Assembly: GCF_000373925.1 (NCBI RefSeq)
Contig: NZ_KB892708.1
Span: 186,001-250,000 of the forward strand
Direction of reading: 5' to 3'
Source: Actinopolymorpha alba DSM 45243
Lineage (GTDB): Bacteria; Actinomycetota; Actinomycetes; Propionibacteriales; Actinopolymorphaceae
Length of the DNA stretch: 64,000 nucleotides
Under the pieces are notes generated by a model. That model saw nothing but the letters and a program-made list of their open reading frames with translations. It did no database searches and was not told where the DNA came from. Within the stretch, counting starts at the first letter, position 1, and every line of letters begins with the position of its first letter. Below, in pieces: positions 18,169 through 25,803 of this stretch. Made by a program: the position numbers and the translations under genes.

Positions 18169-18278
18169 GGACCGATCCTGCTGTTCGGCTGACCGTCCAG
18201 TCTTGAACGCTGGTGCGCGGACACCGGATCCTGCCCTCCACGGATCGAACGCTTGGTGTGGCTCGCCACAATGGAGGA

Positions 18279-19196
18279 GTGCCACGGCAACCCGACGAGC
18301 CGGCCGAATGGGCCAGATACTGGCGGTCGCCCGACCGGTCCGTCGAGGCGATGTACGCGCACTTCCACCAGCACGTCTACCCCCTGCACGCCCATGAGAC
18401 CTACTCGTTCGGTGTGACCGAGGAAGGTGCTCAGCAGTTCCGCTGCCGTGGTGGCCGGCAGGTCAGTGCCGCCGGCATGGTGATGGCCTTCAACCCCGAG
18501 GATCCGCACGACGGAAGGGCGGTGGACGGGGCGGGCTACCACTACCGCATGCTGCACATCTCTGAGGAGGTGGTGCGGGAGGTCCTCCGCGAAGTGGCTG
18601 GACGGGTGGCGGGGCTGCCACTGTTCGCCGAGCCCGTCGTCCATGACCCTGGACTCGCCGAAGCGCTCCGTGGGCTCTGCCAGGCGTTGGTACGAGGGGA
18701 CCGGCTGGCCGCCGACGAGCGGCTGGTGCGGGCGGTGCTCGCGATGGTGCACCGCTGTGCGAGCCGGGGTGGCGGGTTGGCCCCGGGTCCGGCCGGCTCG
18801 TCCCGTGCGGGGCGGTCGACAACCGCGCGGATCGCAGAGCGGGCCTGCTCGCTACTGCTCGAACGCCCGACGGAGCAGATCGGCGCGGCCGAACTCGCCG
18901 CGGCCGCCGGATGCAGCCGGTATGTGCTCTATCGGGCGTTCCGTGCGACCTATGGCCTGGCGCCGAGCGACTACCACCGGCAGCTCCGCCTCCGGCAGGC
19001 GCGCCGGCTGATCGCGGACGGATACTCCCTCGCCGAGGCGGCGAGCCTTGCCGGCTTTGCAGACCAGGCGCACTTCACCCGCTGGTTCAGCCGTACGTAC
19101 GGCATCACACCAGCCACCTACCGAGGAACGCCGGGCGGCAGCGATCGGGGAGACTGGTCGCGTGATGGCGTACGTCAGGGTCGAGAGTCTGGATGA
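18279..19196 (+). CDS. AraC-family transcriptional regulator
   Basis: The N-terminal half is a cupin sensor domain (HVYPLHAHETYSFGVTEEG, then MVMAFNPEDPHDG). The C-terminal 100 residues hold two helix-turn-helix motifs: LAAAAGCSRYVLYRAFRATY and SLAEAASLAGFADQAHFTRW, followed by GITPATYR. This AraC-plus-DUF2000 neighbourhood is common, so it probably regulates the divergent DUF2000-YbaK unit. The start is uncertain; GTG at 18279 or 18258 both fit. The 3' end overlaps the rRNA methyltransferase gene by 32 bp. Confidence 0.88.
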   Translation: MPRQPDEPAEWARYWRSPDRSVEAMYAHFHQHVYPLHAHETYSFGVTEEGAQQFRCRGGRQVSAAGMVMAFNPEDPHDGRAVDGAGYHYRMLHISEEVVREVLREVAGRVAGLPLFAEPVVHDPGLAEALRGLCQALVRGDRLAADERLVRAVLAMVHRCASRGGGLAPGPAGSSRAGRSTTARIAERACSLLLERPTEQIGAAELAAAAGCSRYVLYRAFRATYGLAPSDYHRQLRLRQARRLIADGYSLAEAASLAGFADQAHFTRWFSRTYGITPATYRGTPGGSDRGDWSRDGVRQGRESG

Positions 19197-19968
19197 TCCA
19201 CGGCTCCGTGACTACACCAATCTGCGGGACGTGGCCCTGCGCAGGAGCCTGGAGGTGGCCGGCGGGCTCTTCATCGCCGAGGGTGAGAAGGTCATCCGGA
19301 GGGCGGTCGAGGCGGGTTATCCGGTCCGTTCGGTCCTGATGACCGAACGCTGGCTCGAGAGCGTCCGCGACATCCTGCCGCCCGACGTGCCTTGCTTCGT
19401 CCTCCCGCCCGACCAGGTGGAGCGGGTGACGGGGTTCCAGGTCCATCGCGGGGCCCTCGCGTCGATGGCCCGCCTGCCTCTCCCGCCAGTCGAGAAGGTC
19501 GTGGCGGGTGCGCGGCGGCTGCTCGTCCTCGAGGACATCGTCGACCACACGAACGTCGGAGCGATCTTCCGCAGCGCGGCGGCGTTCGGTATCGATGCGG
19601 TCGTGCTCGCGCCCCGCTGCGCTGACCCGCTCTACCGCCGGTCGGTCAAGGTGTCGATGGGCGCGGTGTTCACGGTGCCGTACGCGCGGATGACCAACTG
19701 GTACGACGGTCTGGGCGAGCTCCGTGCGGCCGGTTTCCAGACGGTGGCGCTCACACCTGCCGATGACGCCGTACCCCTCGAGGAGTGTGCGCGCGGATCC
19801 GGGCGGCTCGCCCTCGTGCTCGGCACCGAAGGCGACGGCCTGTCGGCACGGTGGCAGGGCGAGGCCGACATCCGCGCCCGGATCCCGATCAGCCCGGCCG
19901 TCGACTCGCTGAACGTCGCCGCCGCGGCGGCGGTCGCGTGCTACGTCCTGACGCGGGAACTCCGGTGA
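19165..19968 (+). CDS. SpoU/TrmH-family RNA 2'-O-methyltransferase
   Basis: The 267-residue protein has an N-terminal substrate-binding domain (RRSLEVAGGLFIAEGEKVIR) and a C-terminal SPOUT knot. The knot motifs are motif 1 LEDIVDHTNVGAIFRSAAAF, motif 2 LVLGTEGDGLS, and motif 3 RIPISPAVDSLNVAAAAAVA. It uses SAM to methylate ribose 2'-OH in rRNA or tRNA; the exact site cannot be inferred. The start is set at ATG 19165, inside the 3' end of the AraC gene, giving a family-like N-terminus. Confidence 0.92.
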   Translation: MAYVRVESLDDPRLRDYTNLRDVALRRSLEVAGGLFIAEGEKVIRRAVEAGYPVRSVLMTERWLESVRDILPPDVPCFVLPPDQVERVTGFQVHRGALASMARLPLPPVEKVVAGARRLLVLEDIVDHTNVGAIFRSAAAFGIDAVVLAPRCADPLYRRSVKVSMGAVFTVPYARMTNWYDGLGELRAAGFQTVALTPADDAVPLEECARGSGRLALVLGTEGDGLSARWQGEADIRARIPISPAVDSLNVAAAAAVACYVLTRELR

Positions 19969-20024
19969 GCCACGTGCCAACGAAGGTTGACGGATCGGAT
20001 GTGTCAATCAAAGGTTGACATTGG

Positions 20025-20849
20025 TCACGTGTCGGCGTCGAAGTCGCCGCGGATCCACCCGATGTAGCGATCGGCCGAACGCCGTACGGCGGCCTTGGCG
20101 TCGATCTCCACCACACCGGCGAAGTTGCCGTACAGCCGGTCATAGGCGTACGGCTCGAGCCTGCCGACGATCTGCTCGACAGCACCCTGGGAGAGCGGGA
20201 TGGAGTTGGGGTAGCTACGCATGAAGGTCACCCAGCGCCGGTCCACCGCTGGCGCGATGGTGTCGCCGCTGAGGAGCACACCGCGGCCCTCAGCGCCCGC
20301 CGGCCAGTGCGCCACGGCACTGCCCCGGAAATGCCCGCCCGCCTGGACGAACGTGAGACCCGGCAGCGGTTCGTGGGTGCCTGACCAGAACCGCACCGCC
20401 TCGTCAGTGCGGCCGAGCCATTCCTTGTCCGCCTCGGCGACGTAGACGGGTACGCCGCCGAACGCCCGGCTCCACTCGACCTGGACGCCGAACATGTGCG
20501 GGTGGCTGGCCGCGATCCCGGCGAGACCACCGAGGCCGTTGATGCGGTCGACGGCAGCGCGGTCGACGAAGCCGACCGGGTCCCAGAGCAGGTTGCCGCC
20601 TGGCGTCTGGACGAGCAGGGCCCGCTGGCCGATGCCGACCTGGGGCTCGACCGTGATGCCGTACAGTCCCGGCTCGACCTCGCTCAGCTGGGTGCGATGG
20701 CCGGCCGCCGAGAGCTCCGGGAGGGTGGTCCACCGCTGGCCGCTGGCCGGGACGTACTGGCGTTCGTCCGAGCAGATCGGGCAGCTCGACGGCGGTTCGG
20801 CCGTGTCGGCGTACTCAACAGCGCAGGTGGCGCAGATCCAGACCGTCAC
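20025..20849 (-). CDS. Zinc-ribbon MBL-fold hydrolase-like protein
   Basis: The N-terminal 30 residues form a rubredoxin-like Cys4 motif (ICATCAVEY and CPICSDERQ). The rest has metallo-beta-lactamase features: a first metal loop in degenerate form (ASHPHMFGVQVEW), GGHFRGSAVAHWP with a likely histidine ligand, and LLSGDTIAP with the metal aspartate. The canonical HxHxDH is reduced to SHPHMFG, so hydrolase activity is uncertain. The family is widespread and uncharacterised. The gene is convergent with the SpoU gene. Confidence 0.8.
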   Translation of the reverse strand: MTVWICATCAVEYADTAEPPSSCPICSDERQYVPASGQRWTTLPELSAAGHRTQLSEVEPGLYGITVEPQVGIGQRALLVQTPGGNLLWDPVGFVDRAAVDRINGLGGLAGIAASHPHMFGVQVEWSRAFGGVPVYVAEADKEWLGRTDEAVRFWSGTHEPLPGLTFVQAGGHFRGSAVAHWPAGAEGRGVLLSGDTIAPAVDRRWVTFMRSYPNSIPLSQGAVEQIVGRLEPYAYDRLYGNFAGVVEIDAKAAVRRSADRYIGWIRGDFDADT

Positions 20850-20955
20850 GAAGACCTCCCGGTGGATGGGTGACGCGCCATGAGGCTAGGTGCCTCCGGG
20901 CGCCCCACACATCGGTCCGCGGACCGACGGCCACTCGGTCGTGAGTCCTAGGGCG

Positions 20956-21861
20956 TCATTCACCTGGATAGGGCGCGGCCTCCCTGCCCATCAGCGGCGA
21001 TCTGCGCAGCAGCCTGCCCACCTGCCAGTCAAAGCCATGCGGCGCGATGATGCCCGAGGTCATACGCCGGATGTCGTTCGCAACGCCCAGCAGGATCCAC
21101 GACCACAGCGTGGGAGCCAGGAGGGCCCCATCGAGCTCATCGAGTGGCCGAACCTCTTCATACCCTCGGATCACGTCGTCGTACTTCCCCTGCCACGCCA
21201 GCGCGAACTCCGAGGCGCGATGGTTGAGGTGGGTACCTTCGAAGTCGACGATTCCCGTCAGTTTCCCGTCCTGGTAGAGCAGGTTCCGTGCGACGAAATC
21301 GCCGTGCAGCACGATGAGCTGGCGGTCCTCGAGGTCGAGTTCTTCGAAGCATTCACGGGCACGATGAGCATGCCATTGGAGGACGCGGGCCTGGCGAGGA
21401 AACAGCCGCTGAAACTCACCAAGCTGGCTGTCCAGCTCGGCGTCGGTCACCACGGCTTCGGCACGCCGCCACCCGCACCGTTGGCCCAGGTCCACCAGCG
21501 TTGCCGTGTCGGCATGCAGCTTCGCGAGAAGACGCCCCCGCGCACGTTGCTCCGCTTCGAGGTCCGTCACCGTCGGCGGCGCGCCCGGCAACCTGGTGAA
21601 CAGGCACCAGATATGCCCGTCGGCTTCGAGCGGATCGTCCACCGGGACAGGGACTGGCCACCCCAATGCGTCCAGACACCGCAGAACGCTCAACTCGTAC
21701 GCCACGTCGCCCAGTGGTTCGGCGGGGTATCGACGTAGAACGAGGGGCGCGCCTTGGGCGGAAACCAGCCACTGCAGGTTGGCCCGTCCACCCAGGTCAG
21801 CCTCGACTGTGAGGGCCCATCGGTCACTCACGTCAGCGGGCAGCATCGAGAATTCGCCCAT
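20956..21861 (-). CDS. Aminoglycoside phosphotransferase-fold kinase
   Basis: This 301-residue protein has the APH/choline kinase fold. LVLRRYPAEP is an ATP-binding strand, VLHGDFVARNLLYQDGKLTG is the catalytic loop (Brenner's HxDxxxxN), and GIVDFEGTHL is the metal-binding motif in DFE form. Such kinases phosphorylate small alcohols, amino sugars or drugs. The substrate is unknown and antibiotic resistance should not be assumed. Upstream lie two identical 12-bp palindromes (21915-21926, 21977-21988), so it is probably controlled by a dedicated repressor. Confidence 0.85.
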   Translation of the reverse strand: MGEFSMLPADVSDRWALTVEADLGGRANLQWLVSAQGAPLVLRRYPAEPLGDVAYELSVLRCLDALGWPVPVPVDDPLEADGHIWCLFTRLPGAPPTVTDLEAEQRARGRLLAKLHADTATLVDLGQRCGWRRAEAVVTDAELDSQLGEFQRLFPRQARVLQWHAHRARECFEELDLEDRQLIVLHGDFVARNLLYQDGKLTGIVDFEGTHLNHRASEFALAWQGKYDDVIRGYEEVRPLDELDGALLAPTLWSWILLGVANDIRRMTSGIIAPHGFDWQVGRLLRRSPLMGREAAPYPGE

Positions 21862-21908
21862 CTGTTCGGCGGCTACCTGTCCGAAGGTTTCGATCGTCCC
21901 ACGCCTTG

Positions 21909-21988
21909 AATGACCACGTATACGTGGCGCGTACCTGCTTCACATGGCATCGACACCGTGTCAGGCAGGCAATGACCACGTATACGTG
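21909..21988. promoter_or_regulatory. Twin palindromic operators upstream of the APH gene
   Basis: AATGACCACGTATACGTG occurs twice, at 21909-21926 and 21971-21988. In each copy CACGTATACGTG is a perfect 12-bp palindrome. The centres are 62 bp apart, close to six helical turns. A third palindrome, GACACCGTGTC, lies between them at 21952-21962. The group sits 48 to 127 bp upstream of the kinase start, as expected for cooperative binding by a dimeric regulator. Confidence 0.7.
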
Positions 21989-22032
21989 ATCATTTCGCAC
22001 GCGGCGCGCGACGTCCTCACGTGCGCGACCTC

Positions 22033-22755
22033 CTAGTCGGAACGGCGGTCGCGATGGAGTACGCAGTCGCCGCAGAGGCCACCGCCGGGAACGCGGTAGT
22101 AGAGGCAGCAGCTGGTGCGGACAAAGGCTGGGGGCGTACCGGGGTGCGCCGGCCGAAGCATGCCGGTGCTGGTGAGGTGCGGCTCCGTCAGAAGGGCCTC
22201 GGCAATGCCGAACCAGCTGGTGGGCTCGCTGCCAGGTCGGGCGCTGGCGAGGATGCCGAGCGAACCCATCAGGGCGGAGGACGCGTTGCCCCAGAGCAGG
22301 GGCTCGGGCAACCGGACCTGCTGGCGTACCGCGGCGACCAACGGTGTGAGGTGCTGGTCGATGACCGTACGGCAGAGCCCTTCGACGGTATCGCCGCCCG
22401 CCGTGCAGCGGGGGTCGGCCGTGTGGAGGCGCCCGCCTCCGTGCCGCGGACTCCACCAGGTGGTCGCCGGATCGAGGGTGAGGATCTGCCCGTAGAGCAG
22501 CGCCGGCGCGAGCGCGGCTGACCAGAGCCGCGCGGCCAGTCCCTGGAAGAGGATGGATCCGGCGACGCGGTGCTCCGGCGTACCCAGCCGGGCGGCGGTC
22601 AGCTCGATGTCGTCGCGAAGCGCCGGGGCTCCCGCGTAGATCTCCGCCAGCGACGGGACGCACCGATCAGGCGGGTCGCCGAGAACGACGGTGAAGTACT
22701 CGCCGAGCGGTGGCAACTGGGCGAGGAGGGAGCGAACGTCGGCGTCTGCTGGCAT
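22033..22755 (-). CDS. FhuF-like ferric siderophore reductase
   Basis: This 240-residue cytoplasmic protein ends in SCCLYYRVPGGGLCGDCVLH, the Cys-Cys-x(10)-Cys-x2-Cys motif that binds the 2Fe-2S cluster in FhuF. The middle shows the FhuF-type helix GSILFQGLAARLWSAALAPAL. FhuF reduces Fe(III)-siderophores after uptake, releasing iron. The gene is 12 bp downstream of the arginase-like gene and probably shares its transcript. No siderophore transport genes are visible next to it. Confidence 0.85.
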   Translation of the reverse strand: MPADADVRSLLAQLPPLGEYFTVVLGDPPDRCVPSLAEIYAGAPALRDDIELTAARLGTPEHRVAGSILFQGLAARLWSAALAPALLYGQILTLDPATTWWSPRHGGGRLHTADPRCTAGGDTVEGLCRTVIDQHLTPLVAAVRQQVRLPEPLLWGNASSALMGSLGILASARPGSEPTSWFGIAEALLTEPHLTSTGMLRPAHPGTPPAFVRTSCCLYYRVPGGGLCGDCVLHRDRRSD

Positions 22756-22767
22756 GGGTGACAGTCT

Positions 22768-23517
22768 TCAGAGCGCGGCGAGGAACTGCTCGACCATCGG
22801 TCGCACGCTTTCGACGGGCGCCCGCCCAGGCTGCCAGGTGCAGGCCAGGCCGAGGGCCGCGACCCGTCCGGTGCTCAGGACGGCGCGTACCGCGTCCGCG
22901 ACCTCGCGCAGCGCCGGCCCTCCGGGTGACGGAAACAGCAGGCCCGGCAGCGAGGTCGGATCGACGACATCGAGGTCGAGGTGCAGATACAGCGCCCCCG
23001 ACGGCAGCAGATCCCCGGCCACGTCGGCGATCCCACAGGTGCGGATCGCGGATCCGGCGAGGTAGTCGACCTCGGGCGGGTCGAGGTCGCGGGCGTCGAC
23101 GAGCACGACCTCGCTCTCGGGTACCGGCTGCAGGTCGATCGTCTTGGCGACCGTCGGGTTGCCCTCGCCGAGGAGCATCCGCAGCGGCATGCCGCCGAGA
23201 TAGCCCGAAGTGGTGGACTGCGGCGTCTGGAGGTCTCCGTGCGCGTCGAACCACACGATGCCGGGCCGGATACCTGCCCGCTGGATGCCGGCGACGACGC
23301 CGAGGGAGGTCGTGCAGTCGCCGGACATCACCAGCGGCGTACGGTCCTGCTGAACCTCCGCGGCTACCTCTCGGGCGACCGTTTCGTACAGCTCAGCCAT
23401 CCGTTCCCACGGCGTACCCCGGCCAGGACGTGCTGCCGTGGTGCGCTCGGGTTCGACCGGAAACTCCAGGTCAGGGTGATGATCATCGAGGTGGTATGGC
23501 ACAGCGAGCACGGTCAT
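22768..23517 (-). CDS. Arginase/agmatinase-family protein
   Basis: The 249-residue protein has the ureohydrolase manganese motifs DAHGD (Asp91-Asp95) and LDLDVVDP (Asp181, Asp183). The first metal ligand is changed: the usual GGDHS is SGDCTTS, with Cys68 in place of His. Reduced or altered binuclear metal binding is expected, so the reaction (guanidino or formamidino hydrolysis) is uncertain. The start at 23517 lies in a 55-bp divergent promoter shared with the alcohol dehydrogenase. It is co-directional with fhuF. Confidence 0.82.
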   Translation of the reverse strand: MTVLAVPYHLDDHHPDLEFPVEPERTTAARPGRGTPWERMAELYETVAREVAAEVQQDRTPLVMSGDCTTSLGVVAGIQRAGIRPGIVWFDAHGDLQTPQSTTSGYLGGMPLRMLLGEGNPTVAKTIDLQPVPESEVVLVDARDLDPPEVDYLAGSAIRTCGIADVAGDLLPSGALYLHLDLDVVDPTSLPGLLFPSPGGPALREVADAVRAVLSTGRVAALGLACTWQPGRAPVESVRPMVEQFLAAL

Positions 23518-23572
23518 GCTCCGATTCCACCACGGCTCGGTCAGTCCCGTGCGCGGGTGCGAGACTGAGGGC

Positions 23573-24568
23573 ATGCGGGCATGGGTGGTACGCACGCCAG
23601 GCCGGCTCGAGCGGGTCGAGCTGCCGACGCCTGCGCCAGGGCCCGACGAACTCCTCGTCCGGGTGCGCGCCTGCGGTGTGTGTCGCACCGATCTGCACGT
23701 GCGCGACGGCGACCTTCCGCCGCACAAATCCCCGGTCGTGCCCGGGCACGAGGTGGTGGGAGATGTCGTAGCCGCTGGTGCTGCCATCCCTGACTACCCG
23801 GTGGGTACGCGGGTCGGCGTGCCGTGGCTGCGGCGTACCTGCGGAGTGTGTAAGTACTGCACCCGCGGGCGGGAGAACCTCTGCCCCCATTCGCTCTACA
23901 CGGGATGGGACGCCGACGGGGGGTACGCGGAGTACACCACGGTGCCGGCCGCCTACGCATATCCGCTGCCCGAGAAGGATTTCGCGGAGTACTCCGACGA
24001 GGAACTCGCGCCCCTGCTGTGCGCCGGCATCATCGGCTACCGCGCACTCCGCCGGGCCGACCTCCCGCCCGGTGGCCGGCTCGGCGTGTACGGCTTTGGC
24101 GGCTCGGCGCACCTGACGGCGCAGGTCGCGATCGGCCAGGGCGCGGTCGTGCACGTGCTCACCCGATCGCCGGAGGCGCAGGCACTCGCCCGCGAACTCG
24201 GTGCCGCCTCGGCGGCCGGCGCCTACGACGCGCCTCCCGAACCCCTCGACTCGGCGATTCTCTTCGCCCCAGTGGGGGACCTGGTGCCGGTCGCGCTCAG
24301 CGCCCTCGACCGGGGCGGCACGTTGAGCGTCGCCGGGATCTACCTGACCGACATACCGCCGTTGGCCTACGATCGCCAGCTCTTCCAGGAACGCAACCTC
24401 CGCAGCGTGACCGCCAATACGCGCGAGGACGGCCGGGAGTTCCTCGCGGCCGCGGCGGCGTACAAACTGCGCATCGCGGTGACGCCCTACCCCTTCGACC
24501 AGGCCGACCAGGCGCTGGACGATCTCGCCGCCGACCGGGTGAACGGCGTCGCCGTCCTCGTGCACTGA
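23573..24568 (+). CDS. Zinc-dependent alcohol dehydrogenase
   Basis: This medium-chain dehydrogenase of 331 residues has the catalytic zinc site [10 protein letters not shown] and GHEVVG. The structural zinc lobe [15 protein letters not shown] has four cysteines, and the nucleotide-binding [10 protein letters not shown] resembles the GxGxxG-like motif of AdhA-type enzymes. The sequence is close to the bacterial AdhP/AdhA group that oxidises primary alcohols with NAD(P). The ATG at 23573 gives the canonical [16 protein letters not shown]. It ends just before a family-1 palindrome at 24593, which probably terminates transcription. Confidence 0.92.
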   Translation: MRAWVVRTPGRLERVELPTPAPGPDELLVRVRACGVCRTDLHVRDGDLPPHKSPVVPGHEVVGDVVAAGAAIPDYPVGTRVGVPWLRRTCGVCKYCTRGRENLCPHSLYTGWDADGGYAEYTTVPAAYAYPLPEKDFAEYSDEELAPLLCAGIIGYRALRRADLPPGGRLGVYGFGGSAHLTAQVAIGQGAVVHVLTRSPEAQALARELGAASAAGAYDAPPEPLDSAILFAPVGDLVPVALSALDRGGTLSVAGIYLTDIPPLAYDRQLFQERNLRSVTANTREDGREFLAAAAAYKLRIAVTPYPFDQADQALDDLAADRVNGVAVLVH

Positions 24569-24592
24569 TCGCCTCCTCAGCCCTTGCGGGTG

Positions 24593-24651
24593 TTCTGGGT
24601 CGGGGGCACCCTTGTACGGCTCTATTGGCCACGGGTGCCCCCGACCCAGAA
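24593..24651. repeat. Dispersed palindromic element, family 1, copy B
   Basis: This copy is perfect: TTCTGGGTCGGGGGCACCC (24593-24611) pairs over all 19 bp with 24633-24651. The 21-nt loop contains TGTACGGCTCTATTGGCC (core 24616-24625). It sits between the convergent adh and nrdB ends, where it would work as a bidirectional terminator. The loop is conserved in copies A and C, which a plain terminator would not require. Confidence 0.8.
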
Positions 24652-24688
24652 ATGGGCCTGTCAGCTAGGTCGGTGCGGAGTCAGGCGA

Positions 24689-25780
24689 TCAGTCCCAGGA
24701 CAGCGCGCCGCCGTTCTGGTATTCGATCACCCGGGTCTCGAAGAAGTTCTTCTCCTTCTTCAGGTCCATCATTTCCGACATCCAGGGGAAGGGGTTCTCC
24801 GTCTGGGGGACAGTGCCTTCTCCGGGGCGACCCCGGACCCCGAAAACCGGCGTCAACCCGATCTGGACACAGCGCCGGTTGGTGATGAACCGCATGTACT
24901 GCTCGCACAGCCCCGCGTTGAGCCCGAGCATCGCGTGCGGCATGGTGTCGCGGCCGTAGGCGACCTCGAGCTCGCACGCCTCCACCAGCATCCGCCGGAT
25001 CTCCGCCTGGAATTCCTCGGTCCACAGGTGCGGGTTCTCGATCTTGATCTGGTTGATCGCGTCGATCCCGAAGTTCAGGTGGATCGACTCGTCTCGGAGG
25101 ATGTACTGGTACTGCTCGGCGATCCCGACCATCTTGTTGCGCCGGCCGAGCGAAAGGATCTGCGCGAAGCCTGTGTAGAACCACATGCCCTCAAAGACGA
25201 CGTAGAACGCCACCAGGTCGCGCAGGAACGCCTGGTCCTTCTCGGGTGTGCCGGTACGGAACCCCGGATCCTCGAGGTTCTGCGTGTAGTCGAGCGCCCA
25301 GGCCGCCTTGTCGGTGATCGAGGGAATCTCGCGGTACATGTTGAACAGCTCGCCCTCGTCGAGGCCGAGGCTTTCGCAGATGTACTCGAAGGTGTGCGTG
25401 TGCACGGCCTCCTCGAACGACTGCCGCAGGAGGTACTGCCGGCATTCGGGATTGGTGAGGTGGCGGTACACCGCAAGCACGATGTTGTTGGCGACCAGGG
25501 ATTCTGAGGTGGCGAAGAAGCCGAGGTTGCGCTTGAGCATCCGGCGTTCGTCCTCGGTGAGGCCGTTCGGCGCCTTCCACAACGCGATGTCGGCCTGCAT
25601 GGACACTTCGGTCGGCATCCAGTGGTTGTTGCAGCCGGCGAGGTACTTCTCCCATGCCCAGTGGTACTTCAGGGGCAAGAGTTGGTTGACATCGGCGCGG
25701 GCGTTGATCATGGCCTTGTCGTCGACGTTGACGCGGGCGGCGTTGCGGTCGATCTCGCCAAGGCCCGTGGTGTCGTTCAT
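24689..25780 (-). CDS. nrdB: Ribonucleotide reductase small subunit, class Ic type
   Basis: NrdB houses the metal cofactor that oxidises the NrdA active-site cysteine during dNTP synthesis. The 363 residues have metal ligands Glu93 ([10 protein letters not shown]), Glu124 and His127 (EEAVHTHTF), Glu197 (VFEGMWF), and Glu231 and His234 (DESIH). The position of the radical tyrosine is Phe131, and the first ligand is Glu rather than Asp. Every ligand is offset by exactly four from Chlamydia trachomatis R2 (E89, E120, H123, F127, E193, E227, H230), the Mn/Fe class Ic model. The tail [11 protein letters not shown] keeps the Tyr and NrdA-docking peptide. It lies 23 bp after nrdA. Confidence 0.95.
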   Translation of the reverse strand: MNDTTGLGEIDRNAARVNVDDKAMINARADVNQLLPLKYHWAWEKYLAGCNNHWMPTEVSMQADIALWKAPNGLTEDERRMLKRNLGFFATSESLVANNIVLAVYRHLTNPECRQYLLRQSFEEAVHTHTFEYICESLGLDEGELFNMYREIPSITDKAAWALDYTQNLEDPGFRTGTPEKDQAFLRDLVAFYVVFEGMWFYTGFAQILSLGRRNKMVGIAEQYQYILRDESIHLNFGIDAINQIKIENPHLWTEEFQAEIRRMLVEACELEVAYGRDTMPHAMLGLNAGLCEQYMRFITNRRCVQIGLTPVFGVRGRPGEGTVPQTENPFPWMSEMMDLKKEKNFFETRVIEYQNGGALSWD

Positions 25781-25803
25781 CGTTTCGTCTTCTCCTTCGG
25801 GCC

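Noticed and set aside
20956-21861. Calling the APH-like kinase an aminoglycoside-resistance gene
   Set aside because: The APH fold covers kinases for many small molecules, and nothing in sequence or neighbourhood points to a drug.
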